Assembly (NCBI RefSeq): GCF_003315205.1
Contig: NZ_QNRR01000009.1
Location: forward strand, 248,001-312,000
Length of the DNA: 64,000 nucleotides
Direction: 5' to 3'
Source: Roseimicrobium gellanilyticum
GTDB lineage: Bacteria > Verrucomicrobiota > Verrucomicrobiia > Verrucomicrobiales > Verrucomicrobiaceae
Below, piece by piece: positions 17,844 to 26,249 of the stretch. The notes under the pieces are model-generated. The model did not search any database and was not told the origin of the DNA. It worked only from the letters and a program-made list of their open reading frames with translations. Positions within the stretch are counted from its first letter, which is position 1, and each line of letters begins with the position of its first letter. A program made the translations under genes and the position numbers.

Positions 17844-19199
17844 TCACGGTATGCGGAAGACCTTTCCGTTTGAGGGATCCTTCGCGAGCGCGCCCGGCTT
17901 CATGCCGGTGACATCCAGTTTGTTGTGCGGTGGGAAGGGGCTGCGCACAAAGTCCGGTGAATCCGTCTTGGTGCCCGTGGGCACAGTGCCGGCGTCGGTC
18001 CCATGTTCGTTCGTAGGAGCGGACGCGCCTGACTCCTTCGCAGCACTCGTTCCAATCGTCACCGCATCGGCACCCGGAGGCGTCTTCGGTGGTGCCAGGC
18101 CGCCAGGGGGCTCGGACGGTTTCACCATAGTCTTGTCCGTGGGTGCTTCTGAACCCGCGACGGAAGCAGCCCGGCTGGGAGGTGTGGCCGCGGCGTCGGG
18201 AGGCTCGGGCGGCGTGATGGGCGCGGCTTCATTGGGCGCCGCGATGGTGACCTTGTCTATGTCCACAGTGGGCGAGGAGCGTTTGGTCGTCTTCAGCTCC
18301 TCCTTCACCGTCGCTACTTCGCCCTTTAGACGGGCGAGTTCCTTTTTGGTTTCAGCCAGCGCGCGCTGTTGCTCCACGGCCGCAGTGGTGCTGGTGGGTG
18401 GAGTCGTGTCCACGGTGGTGGTTTGCGTTTGCACCGGAGCCGATGGCTTCACGTTGGTACGTTCCTGCGTGACTTCGACTTTTGTCTCCTCCGGCGTGAG
18501 CGCCTTGTTCATCTCGGTCTTCGCGCGTGCCTGCTCGAGAACGGCTTGATCGGACGGCACTGTGGCTGTGGCAGTCACACTCGTGGTCGTCGCATTCCCC
18601 GCCGGCAGCTCGCGGATGGTCGGTGGCTTCTGCACTGTCGTGCTGCGATCGGTGACAGCGCTTCCGGGAGGCGGAAGTTCCACCCTGGTCCTGGGCGGAT
18701 CTACAGGCGGCGTCTCGACAACGGTGGTGCTGCGTCGTGTCGTGCTGGACTTCTTGCGAGCCGGTTCCTTGCGGATCTCTGGCGTCACCGCTGGCTGGCC
18801 TTGGATCTCTTGCGGTTGTTGCGGGACGACAGGAACTGCCGTGGCACCAGGTGGCGCTTCCTCGACCACGACGGTGGTGCCGGGTGCTGGGGGCAGTCGT
18901 TTCGTATCACCATCGTCATCGTTGTCGGGCTTGTCCTTTTCCCGATCCTTCTTGTCTCCTCCGAAGAGGCGTCCGAAAAATCCCCGCTTCTTGGGTTCGG
19001 GAGCTGGCGGGGGCACTTCTTGCACCTGCACGGGTGGAGGTGCGCCCGGAGGCACGACGATCACGGTGTTTCCATTCGGTGGCGGCGCAGGAACGATCTC
19101 TTGCGCACCGGCTTGATGGATGAACACACCGGCGGAAAATGAAATCATCGCAGCAGCGCCGAGGGTGGCACCGTGCAGCGTGGGTGAGAGGGTTTTCAT
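17844..19199 (-). CDS. Exported Pro/Thr-rich low-complexity protein
   Basis: 451 residues. It starts MKTLSPTLHGATLGAAAMISFSAGVFIHQAGA, a signal peptide. The rest is mostly low complexity: Pro/Val-rich (VVPPGAPPPVQVQEVPPPAPEPKK), a charged patch around residue 75-100 with a GFFGRLFGG segment, long Thr/Pro stretches, and one likely coiled coil near residues 285-310 (EQQRALAETKKELARLKGEV). The short C-terminal part LDVTGMKPGALAKDPSNGKVFRIP is more ordered. No enzymatic motif is seen. It may be a wall-spanning or matrix protein. Its reverse complement is also open for long stretches because of the GC-rich repeats, but the signal peptide marks this strand as the real one. Confidence 0.7.
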   Translation of the reverse strand: MKTLSPTLHGATLGAAAMISFSAGVFIHQAGAQEIVPAPPPNGNTVIVVPPGAPPPVQVQEVPPPAPEPKKRGFFGRLFGGDKKDREKDKPDNDDDGDTKRLPPAPGTTVVVEEAPPGATAVPVVPQQPQEIQGQPAVTPEIRKEPARKKSSTTRRSTTVVETPPVDPPRTRVELPPPGSAVTDRSTTVQKPPTIRELPAGNATTTSVTATATVPSDQAVLEQARAKTEMNKALTPEETKVEVTQERTNVKPSAPVQTQTTTVDTTPPTSTTAAVEQQRALAETKKELARLKGEVATVKEELKTTKRSSPTVDIDKVTIAAPNEAAPITPPEPPDAAATPPSRAASVAGSEAPTDKTMVKPSEPPGGLAPPKTPPGADAVTIGTSAAKESGASAPTNEHGTDAGTVPTGTKTDSPDFVRSPFPPHNKLDVTGMKPGALAKDPSNGKVFRIP

Positions 19200-19319
19200 G
19201 GCAAAGGTGGTTCGGATGAAAACATATTCCTGCGTGCCCCGCGTTGCGTCCCATGATCGTATGGAGACAGGCTCGGGCGATTCGCACGAGAATGCTGCTG
19301 CGCCATCCCCATGGGCTTG

Positions 19320-19503
19320 TTAGTCGCAAAGCAGCGAAAGCGAGCAAAGGAAGTCAGGTCTCCTGACCGGACAGCGGCCGGCGGGTTTTCTTACCCGCCT
19401 TCATCGTTGATAATCTACAACCGCAAACGCAGCCAACTCACAGATCGCCCATGTCTCTCTGGCTGCACTGCTGCTTTCGCTGCTTTCGCTGCTTTGCGAC
19501 CAA
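19320..19503. mobile_element. 184-bp MITE-like element with 22-bp terminal inverted repeats
   Basis: The 330-bp gap 19200-19529 contains 22-base ends at 19320-19341 and 19482-19503 that are inverted copies with a single mismatch; the shared core is TCGCAAAGCAGCGAAAGC. Each end is bordered by TTA or TTG. The interior has a small GGCGGGTTTTCTTACCCGCC-type hairpin but no open frame for a transposase. This is the layout of a miniature inverted-repeat element moved in trans. The right end also has an extra GCTGCTTTC unit, extending the repeat internally. Confidence 0.75.
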
Positions 19504-19529
19504 CCTCACGCACGTCTCCTCGCCCATCG

Positions 19530-20153
19530 TCAATATGTGTCGTCCCGCGAACTCCGTGCACTCCACCATTCACCGGATGCGACGTGCGCCATCAGCTGTG
19601 GGAAGAACTCGAGAAAATCTTTCTCCATCTCTTCACCATGCTCGCGGATCGGTGCCACCGCATCCTGCAGCCGCACGGTCTTCTTCCAGCGCAGGGAGAG
19701 ACGGAGGGACATGCGTTGAAGGGCTGCCTCGATGCCTTCCAGCCTGCGGTAGGAATACAATCGATCCTCACGCACAAGGTACTCGATCAACTCCGCACCA
19801 TCCTCCGGAAGCTGGTGCCTGCGCGTGGTGGCCTCCGCTTGAAACTGCCGCGTGAAGTCGCGCAAGGTGGACTCGTGGAATTGTTCCCAGTTCTTCGCCA
19901 GGAAGTGATCATAAAGCATGTCCACCAGGATGCCCGCGTAGCGTCGATGACTGGCGATGATGCGCATCTTGCTGCGTTGCACGATTGGATGTGTGTCCGT
20001 GAACCGATCAATCGCGGCGTGGCAACACCGACCTGCCTCAAAGGAGGGACCCATCACCCCGCGTGGCTCACGACGCAGCACGTCCGCCAGCAGGTTGCCG
20101 AGCTGGAACTCGACATCCGGCGGGGAGAGGTGCACATGGGCCAGCCAGTTCAT
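19530..20153 (-). CDS. acpH: Acyl carrier protein phosphodiesterase (AcpH/DUF479 family)
   Basis: 207 residues starting MNWLAHVHLSPPDVEFQLGNLLADVLRREP, the hallmark start of the AcpH family. Further family features are the HAAIDRFTDTHPIV segment with its metal-binding Asp/His residues and YAGILVDMLYDHFLAKNW. AcpH removes the 4-phosphopantetheine arm from acyl carrier protein. The C-terminus continues slightly longer than usual. The gene is divergent from the transglutaminase-like gene at 20221 and its stop lies 26 bp from the MITE-like element. Confidence 0.88.
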   Translation of the reverse strand: MNWLAHVHLSPPDVEFQLGNLLADVLRREPRGVMGPSFEAGRCCHAAIDRFTDTHPIVQRSKMRIIASHRRYAGILVDMLYDHFLAKNWEQFHESTLRDFTRQFQAEATTRRHQLPEDGAELIEYLVREDRLYSYRRLEGIEAALQRMSLRLSLRWKKTVRLQDAVAPIREHGEEMEKDFLEFFPQLMAHVASGEWWSARSSRDDTY

Positions 20154-20220
20154 TTTGGTGGATAGGAATTGCGGTCTGAAAAATTCCTGCGACTGCGTTC
20201 AGCGTCCAGAGAATACCTTC

Positions 20221-21411
20221 ATGAAAGTCTTACGGGCCTCCCTTGCCGCCAGCTTCTTTTTCCTCATGGCCAGCCTTCAGGCTGCCAAACCCGTGAAATG
20301 GGAACCATGGATGGAAACCGACAGGGATGTCTTCCCCAGTCTGCTCATTGCCACCGCCACGGTTGACTGGAATGCGGAAGCAGAAGTGGATGAGGATGGT
20401 GAAGAGTACGCTCCAACCTATGGAGATACCAATGGATGGTTCGGTGTGTGGGTGTCCCAGGTACCCGCTGGCGCGAAGCTGACCGTGGAGGTGGAATCGC
20501 CCGGCTGGCTCAAGCCATCCAAGGTGGAGGTGAACGTGAAGAAAGCGCAGGAGGACATCTACATCACTCCCAAGGCAGTGCTGGATTACGACGCCCTGCA
20601 TCTGATCCGCGAGCAGAAGCCTGTGAACGTCTCCTTCAAGGTGAGCCTGAATGGAACCTTGCTGGGCGAGCGGCACGAGACCCTCACCATGCATGGCTTG
20701 AACGATTGTCCTTTCTTTGTCGACCACGGTGAAGAGGCTGAGTCGCTGGATCTCTCGTGGATGTTTGCCGCATATGTGAATGAGAACCACCCCTGGATCG
20801 ACAGGATCCTGCAGGAAGCCCTGCAGACAGGATTGGTGGACTCCTTCACCGGATACCAGACAGAGGACCCGGAACAGGTGCTGACCCAGGTCTTTGCCAT
20901 CTGGCATGTCCTCCAGCGCAAGGGCATCAAGTACTCGGACATTTCCACCACGCCCGGTGCGAAGATGGTCTACTGCCAGACTGTGCGTTTCCTGGATGAA
21001 AGCCTCGATGCCACCCAGGCGAATTGTGTGGACGGCTCCGTGCTGATGGCGTCCCTGCTGCGGAAGATCGGGATCACGGCTTACCTCGTCATGGTGCCCG
21101 GGCATTGCTACCTTGCTTTTGATACGGATGCCGAGGGTGAAGAGACAGTGGGTCTCGAGACCACGATGCTGGGAAACAACAAACTCAAACCCCTCAAGGA
21201 GTTGCCCAGCATGGAGGCGAAGCTGAAGAAGAAGGAATTCGCTGCCTCGCTGAAAACCTTCAAGAGCGCCATCTCCACTGCGAATGAGGACCTCGAAGAG
21301 AATGCCGAGAAATTCGGGGATGAAGAGGAGACAGAATATCAGCTGATCAGCATCCAGGAGGCGCGGGACTTCGGTATCCTGCCCATCGCTTCCGGCCGGA
21401 AGCGGAGCTAG
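20221..21411 (+). CDS. Secreted protein with transglutaminase-like cysteine domain
   Basis: 396 residues from the ATG at 20221 (MKVLRASLAASFFFLMASLQAA), which creates a signal peptide; the frame is open further upstream but overlaps the acpH gene antisense. The N-terminal 150 residues are beta-rich (KLTVEVESPGWLKPSKVEVN). The C-terminal part carries C269 in ANCVDGSVLMASLLRKIGI, H295 in MVPGHCYLAFDTD and VGLETTMLGN. This Cys-His plus ETT pattern is that of a transglutaminase-like family found in secreted bacterial proteins. Activity is unproven. It ends in an acidic helical stretch. A terminator follows at 21437. Confidence 0.78.
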   Translation: MKVLRASLAASFFFLMASLQAAKPVKWEPWMETDRDVFPSLLIATATVDWNAEAEVDEDGEEYAPTYGDTNGWFGVWVSQVPAGAKLTVEVESPGWLKPSKVEVNVKKAQEDIYITPKAVLDYDALHLIREQKPVNVSFKVSLNGTLLGERHETLTMHGLNDCPFFVDHGEEAESLDLSWMFAAYVNENHPWIDRILQEALQTGLVDSFTGYQTEDPEQVLTQVFAIWHVLQRKGIKYSDISTTPGAKMVYCQTVRFLDESLDATQANCVDGSVLMASLLRKIGITAYLVMVPGHCYLAFDTDAEGEETVGLETTMLGNNKLKPLKELPSMEAKLKKKEFAASLKTFKSAISTANEDLEENAEKFGDEEETEYQLISIQEARDFGILPIASGRKRS

Positions 21412-21436
21412 GCAATTGGTGTTGGAAAACAGCGCC

Positions 21437-21457
21437 CTCCGCTCGGCGGGGTTTTTT
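21437..21457 (+). terminator. Rho-independent terminator
   Basis: CTCCGC-tcg-GCGGGG followed by TTTTTT, 26 bp after the stop of the secreted transglutaminase-like gene. Confidence 0.75.
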
Positions 21458-21494
21458 CATTGACTAACAATCGGCTGGGAAGGAAAAAAGTCCC

Positions 21495-23084
21495 ATGGCC
21501 AGAGGCACCCTAGTAAATCTTGATGCGATGCTCCCACGCGAGGACTTTGCGTTGGTCGATGACGACAACCCGCCGAGTTACGAAAAATTCGAGAGGATAT
21601 CTGTCAAAGATCTAAAAGAGGATGGAATAATTCCACTCCTTCGCAAGCCAGATTTTCAAAGAGAGACCAATCACTGGACTCCAGAGCAAGTTGCCTCATT
21701 GCTCGAATGTTTTGTTAACGGCGACCTGATACCTTCAGTTATTGTCTGGAAGTCACCAACCTATCTCTTCGTGATTGATGGAGGTCATAGACTAAGTGCA
21801 CTTCGAGCATGGCTTCTCGACGACTACGGGGACGCGCCAACCTCTCTCGCTTTTTTTGGTCGCTCAGTATCGAACGAGCAGGAAAGGGCTGCGCAGCGAA
21901 CACGAGAACTAGTGTCTCAAAAGATTGGGAACTTTAAACACTTTCAGGCACGGCTGAGCGATCCAAATCTTGATGATCGCGAGAGACGACGTATCAACAC
22001 GGTCCTGACACGAGGAATTCCTGTGCAATGGGTAGAAGGCAACGCCGAAAAGGCTGAGGCTTCCTTCTTTAAAATCAATACCAAAGGAACTCCGCTTGAT
22101 GACATAGAGGAACTTTTGCTTTCGAATCGGCGCAAGCCAATCGCTGTTGCGTCACGGGCGGTGATCCGGGCGGGAATGGGACACCGGTACTGGAGTCGAT
22201 TCCCTTCGCCGACATGTGACGAAGTTGAGCAGCTGGCCAAAACGATCCATAGCACTCTCTTTGAACCTGAATACAATACTCCAGTTAAGACATTGGATCT
22301 TCCGTTAGGAGGTTCTTCTGGAGTTCGTGCCGCCCTCCAAGTGCTTATCGAGTTCATGTTGTTTGCCATCCGCAACCAAGCAAATGAGCCGAAACATCTA
22401 AAAGACCAAGCGGACGATCCCGACGGCTCTTCAACCAAAGAGGCACTGCGGGAAGCACTCAATTTGGCATTGAGGATGACCGGAAACGACAAGGGCAGCT
22501 TGGGGTTGCACCCGGCGATTTATTTCTATGGACCCACTGGACGCCACCTGAGTCCAATGTTCTTGGGTATGGCCCTTCTGCTTAGTCGAAAGATGATCAA
22601 CAACGACAAGGGGTTTTTTGAAAAATTTACAAAGGTACGCTCTAAACTCGAAGACGCGTTGATTGCTCACAAGGATCTCGTCGCCACAATCTTGCAGAAG
22701 ACTATTAGCAGAAACAGAGTGCAAAAGTACGCTAGTTTGATCGATTCGCTTGTTGGCTACATCGTATCTGATCCGAATAGCAGTCTCGATGATGCTCAAA
22801 TCGTATCGCTCTCTGGGCTATCTGGTAAAATCATTACAGGTAGCGCGGACAATGCTGGAAAGGACTTTTCAGATGAAACCAAGAGCGCTGTCTTTATTAA
22901 CGCAGCCCTTAAAGGAGCTCTCCGTTGTCCTATCTGCAATGGATTTCTAGACTCTGCAAAATCGATCTCATACGATCACATAAGGGAGCGGGCTCGCGGT
23001 GGGTTGGGAAGTGAGGCGAACTGCCAACTAACCCATCCATACTGCAATCAGGCAGTGAAAAACAAGCTCCCGCTGACGCCGTGA
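21495..23084 (+). CDS. DUF262-HNH nuclease (GmrSD/SspE-like), probable phage defence
   Basis: 529 residues. The N-terminus has the DUF262 (ParB/sulfiredoxin-fold) signatures PDFQRE at 52-57 and IDGGHRLSAL at 94-103, which in GmrS and SspE bind and hydrolyse nucleotide. The middle is helical. The C-terminus is an HNH nuclease: C478 and C481 (CPIC), D494-H495, N509, H514 and C517 in HPYCNQAVKN. Proteins with this domain pair act as modification-dependent restriction enzymes, so phage defence is likely but not shown. The gene is clearly AT-richer than its neighbours and uses different codons. A good AAGGA ribosome site precedes the ATG. It stands between a terminator and the Cre cluster promoter, as a single-gene insertion. 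Confidence 0.85.
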   Translation: MARGTLVNLDAMLPREDFALVDDDNPPSYEKFERISVKDLKEDGIIPLLRKPDFQRETNHWTPEQVASLLECFVNGDLIPSVIVWKSPTYLFVIDGGHRLSALRAWLLDDYGDAPTSLAFFGRSVSNEQERAAQRTRELVSQKIGNFKHFQARLSDPNLDDRERRRINTVLTRGIPVQWVEGNAEKAEASFFKINTKGTPLDDIEELLLSNRRKPIAVASRAVIRAGMGHRYWSRFPSPTCDEVEQLAKTIHSTLFEPEYNTPVKTLDLPLGGSSGVRAALQVLIEFMLFAIRNQANEPKHLKDQADDPDGSSTKEALREALNLALRMTGNDKGSLGLHPAIYFYGPTGRHLSPMFLGMALLLSRKMINNDKGFFEKFTKVRSKLEDALIAHKDLVATILQKTISRNRVQKYASLIDSLVGYIVSDPNSSLDDAQIVSLSGLSGKIITGSADNAGKDFSDETKSAVFINAALKGALRCPICNGFLDSAKSISYDHIRERARGGLGSEANCQLTHPYCNQAVKNKLPLTP

Positions 23085-23129
23085 GTAGCTGGTTTAAACC
23101 CAACAGTTGTCGTTCACGCGCTTCTGTTA

Positions 23130-23167
23130 TTCACCGCATTTTCATGTGGTGTTCATCGAAGCTTCAT
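23130..23167 (+). promoter_or_regulatory. Candidate CreB-binding site: four TTCA(C/T) repeats at 11-bp spacing
   Basis: TTCAC at 23130 and TTCAT at 23141, 23152 and 23163 form a direct-repeat array with exact 11-bp spacing, that is pentamer plus six free bases each time. A fifth TTCAC lies off-phase at 23113. The E. coli CreB site is TTCAC-N6-TTCAC, which has the same spacing. The array ends 43 bp before the first gene of the cluster that contains two CreD homologues and CreB. This is a strong inferred operator. Confidence 0.65.
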
Positions 23168-23210
23168 GCGGCCCGGGCAGAGTGGGAGTGTCATTCACCC
23201 TGCCTCTGCC

Positions 23211-24917
23211 ATGACTTCCACACGCCTCTCCCTCGTCTGCTACATCGCCATGCAGGCAGCAGTCTCAGGAACCTCTACAGCGCAGACCCCGGCATCACCC
23301 CTGCCCACCCTGGAGAATGCCGAAGTGCGCATCCCGTACGCGGAGTTGCGAAAGCTGTGGGAGATCGCTCATGGCATGGACCCACAAGAACTGCCCAAGG
23401 GCGCGCTCCTGTCGGCCGAGTACCGCGCGGACGTCTCCGGTGGCAAGCTGAAGCTGGAGGCCGACTTCAGGGTGGAGTCCTTTGGCAAGCGTTGGGAACG
23501 CATCCGCCTCATGGGTGCGGGTCCCGCCGTGGCCAGTGTCGAGCCTGCCGATGCGCGACTGTTGGTAGAGGGAGAGGATCTCTTCCTGCTGACCCACACG
23601 GAAGGCGCCACCTCGGTGAAGGTCCGTTTTGTGGAGACTGTATTGCCTGTGCTGGGAAGCGGTCCTTTCTTGGAGCTGCAATCCGCGCCGTGTGCGGTGG
23701 CCGCATTGAAGGTCAGCGGTGTGGCGGCGAAGCAACTTCTCAAGCTGGGTGAGCAGCGGGTGGACGCAGCGGCAGATGGCGCCCTGCAGATCCCACTCTC
23801 ACCCAAAGGTGGGAAGAATCTCCTGAGCCTGGTCGATGCCGCTTCCGAGCCACAGCCGGATCCTCCACCGCCGCCGCTGCAGGCCAGCGAATGGACGGTG
23901 CAGAATGAAGTGCTCGCCATCGAGGGTGATGGTGAAATCAAACACCACGCGCGCGTCCGCCTGCTGGCGGTGAACGGTTCGGCGCTGGAGGCCACGCTGA
24001 TGATGCCGGCCAATGCGCGTGGGGTTGCGCTTGCCAAGGCAGATGACATTCGCGACTGGAAACTCGTCCGCAATTCGGATGGGAGTGCGGAACTGCGCTT
24101 GCGCTGGCAGACACGCGACATCATGGAGCGCGAGTTCCGCCTTTCCTATGCCCTGCCCCAACTGCCGCTGGCGACGGCCTGGGAGCTTCGCGCTCCTGCC
24201 GTCGCGGGTGAGAACAAGACGAAGACACTGTACATGTTCGCGCTGCAGGCCGGCGTGGAGCTCAGTGTGCCCGACATGCAGTCTCCCGTGCCGCCCATCC
24301 GGCTTTCCAAGTGGATTGCCGAGGAGTCCAAGGCGACGGAGTTCGGCACGGTGTCGGGTGCGGCCTCAGTGACGGTGGCTGCGAAGCTGCTGCCGCGTGT
24401 GGACACCGCTTCTGCCGCCATCACCAAAAGCACCTGCACCACGAAGCTGGTGGCGGATGGTTCGGTGCTGACAGAGTCGAAGATGGAAATCGAACATCAG
24501 CAGCCGGAGCGCTGGGTGGTCGTTCTCCCTGAGAACAGCACCTTGCTGAAGTGCGCGGTAAACAACGCGCCGGTGAATCCCATCGTGCGCGCCGCTGGAG
24601 AACTGGAGGTGCCTCTCACCGGCAGCGGCAAGAGCGAAGTTCAGCTCTCGTACACCGAGGCAAAGGGCAAGCTCGATGCCGTGGAAGGTCAGACAGCCTT
24701 GGAACTCGCGCAGACACCTCTCTTCATTCATGAAGTGCTCTGGAATGTGGAAATCCCGGAGGGGTATGAAGCTGTCGGCGCCGAGGGGAATGTGGAATTC
24801 GCCACCCAGGGCACGAACACGAGTGGAAATGCCGCCGCTCTCAGTCTGATCAAAAAGCTCTGCCGCAATGAGCGCCCGCAGATTGCACTCTTCTACCGCA
24901 AGCGCGGTCTCGAATAG
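23211..24917 (+). CDS. Secreted beta-rich protein of the Cre cluster, unknown function
   Basis: 568 residues from the ATG at 23211 (MTSTRLSLVCYIAMQAAVSGTSTAQ), a signal peptide; the in-frame ATG at 23166 lies inside the repeat array region and is unlikely. The mature protein begins VRIPYAELRKLWE and is dominated by short beta strands (LSAEYRADVSGGKLKLEADFRVES; EVQLSYTEAKGKL). There is a Pro stretch near residue 215 (PQPDPPPPPLQ). No catalytic motif or membrane span appears. It is first in the cluster with the CreD-like proteins, 58 bp upstream of the first, and is the gene closest to the candidate CreB site. It may be a periplasmic partner of the CreD proteins. Confidence 0.75.
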   Translation: MTSTRLSLVCYIAMQAAVSGTSTAQTPASPLPTLENAEVRIPYAELRKLWEIAHGMDPQELPKGALLSAEYRADVSGGKLKLEADFRVESFGKRWERIRLMGAGPAVASVEPADARLLVEGEDLFLLTHTEGATSVKVRFVETVLPVLGSGPFLELQSAPCAVAALKVSGVAAKQLLKLGEQRVDAAADGALQIPLSPKGGKNLLSLVDAASEPQPDPPPPPLQASEWTVQNEVLAIEGDGEIKHHARVRLLAVNGSALEATLMMPANARGVALAKADDIRDWKLVRNSDGSAELRLRWQTRDIMEREFRLSYALPQLPLATAWELRAPAVAGENKTKTLYMFALQAGVELSVPDMQSPVPPIRLSKWIAEESKATEFGTVSGAASVTVAAKLLPRVDTASAAITKSTCTTKLVADGSVLTESKMEIEHQQPERWVVVLPENSTLLKCAVNNAPVNPIVRAAGELEVPLTGSGKSEVQLSYTEAKGKLDAVEGQTALELAQTPLFIHEVLWNVEIPEGYEAVGAEGNVEFATQGTNTSGNAAALSLIKKLCRNERPQIALFYRKRGLE

Positions 24918-24974
24918 CACGAGCGCCACGCTCTCTCCTTCCGCATGTCCCGTCACCTCTGACCCCTCTTCGCC

Positions 24975-26207
24975 ATGACCGTTCTCCGCATCTTTACCAT
25001 CGCCCTCATCACGCTTTGCACCGCGGTGGCATGGGCCATTCTTGGCAGTACGCTGCAAATTCGCACCCACGAATCCAGCAGCCAGATGGGCAGCGAGGTG
25101 GCGGATGTGTGGGGCTTTCCCCTGAAGCAGCTTCATCCCTCCGCCTTCTATCACGCGCCCACGGGGAACAATCGCAAGGTGACGCTCCAGCCGGACTCGA
25201 GCCACGTCGAGGTGACGCTGCAGTCTGAACCAAAGAAGCGCGGGCTCCTCTGGCACCGCACCTACTCGGTACAATTCAGTGCGGCCTATCAGTTCACGAA
25301 TCCCACGCCGATTCCACAGACCATCTATGTGCAGTACCAGCTCCCCTCGAAAGAGGCGAGCTACACCAATTTCGCTTTCACACTGGGAGATGAATCGCTG
25401 CGCCGCGCGGTCCCGAAGGCCGGAGTCATCACCGAGGCGCTCACGGTACCGGCGAAGGGAACGGCCCCCTTGAAGGTTTCCTACGAGTCCCGCGGCATGG
25501 ATTCCTGGCAATACACCTTCCCCGACGCGAGCCGCGTGCAGGGATTCGAGCTGGTCATGCAGACGGACTTCGCTGAGATCAACTTCCCCAGCGGCACCGG
25601 CTCTCCAACGGCGCGTGATCGTCTGAAGGGCCGTTACTGGTGGACTTATCCGGATGTGCTTTCCGCGCCTGCCATTGGCATGGACATGCCCAAGGTGCTG
25701 AAGGCCGGCCCCGTGGCTGCGCGCATTTCTTTCTTCGCACCAGTATCGCTGGTGTTCTTCTTCACGGTGCTGATGCTCATGGGCGTGGTGATGGGCATCA
25801 ATCTCCATCCCATGAACTACTTCTTCCTCGCGGCCGGATGTTTTGCTTTCCAGCTCCTGTTTGCCTACCTTGTGGATCTGGTGCCCTTGCATCTCAGCTT
25901 CGTGATCGCGGCCGTGGTCTCGCTGCTGCTCGTTTGTGGTTATATCCGTGCGGTGGGCGGGAAGAGGATGCTGAGGGTCGCCCTGCCGGCGCAGTTCGCG
26001 TACATGGTGCTCTTCAGCTACAGCTTCTTCTTTGATGGCATGACAGGGCTGATGATCACCATCGGTGCCATCGTCACCCTCGCCCTGCTCATGACCTTCA
26101 CCGCGCGGGTGAACTGGGCCGAGCAACTGGCTGGCAAGAAGCGCGTCCTGCCTACGCCACCCACCATTCCGCCCGCGCCTCCAGGCAAGCTCCCTGCCGC
26201 AGTGTGA
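24975..26207 (+). CDS. creD: CreD-like inner membrane protein, copy 1
   Basis: 410 residues. An N-terminal span (IFTIALITLCTAVAWAILG) is followed by a periplasmic domain of about 230 residues with the CreD-type segments PKKRGLLWHRTYSVQFSAAY and FTNPTPIPQTIYVQYQLP. About six C-terminal spans begin with FFAPVSLVFFFTVLMLM and contain INLHPMNYFFLAAGCFAFQLL, the CreD C-terminal hallmark, then FFFDGMTGLMITIGAIVTLALLM and a closing VNWAEQL. CreD in gammaproteobacteria is the main Cre regulon target and helps envelope integrity. It shares obvious identity with the next gene, a tandem duplication. A Pro-rich C-terminal tail is cytoplasmic. Confidence 0.85.
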   Translation: MTVLRIFTIALITLCTAVAWAILGSTLQIRTHESSSQMGSEVADVWGFPLKQLHPSAFYHAPTGNNRKVTLQPDSSHVEVTLQSEPKKRGLLWHRTYSVQFSAAYQFTNPTPIPQTIYVQYQLPSKEASYTNFAFTLGDESLRRAVPKAGVITEALTVPAKGTAPLKVSYESRGMDSWQYTFPDASRVQGFELVMQTDFAEINFPSGTGSPTARDRLKGRYWWTYPDVLSAPAIGMDMPKVLKAGPVAARISFFAPVSLVFFFTVLMLMGVVMGINLHPMNYFFLAAGCFAFQLLFAYLVDLVPLHLSFVIAAVVSLLLVCGYIRAVGGKRMLRVALPAQFAYMVLFSYSFFFDGMTGLMITIGAIVTLALLMTFTARVNWAEQLAGKKRVLPTPPTIPPAPPGKLPAAV

Positions 26208-26249
26208 GTGATCTTGCTCCTCCCCGTTTCATTCAACCCACCCATCGCC

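Noticed and set aside
24366-26126. 586-residue minus-strand frame over the CreD cluster
   Set aside because: Overlaps two good plus-strand genes with spans and motifs; the minus frame has a His/Arg-rich composition and no domain.
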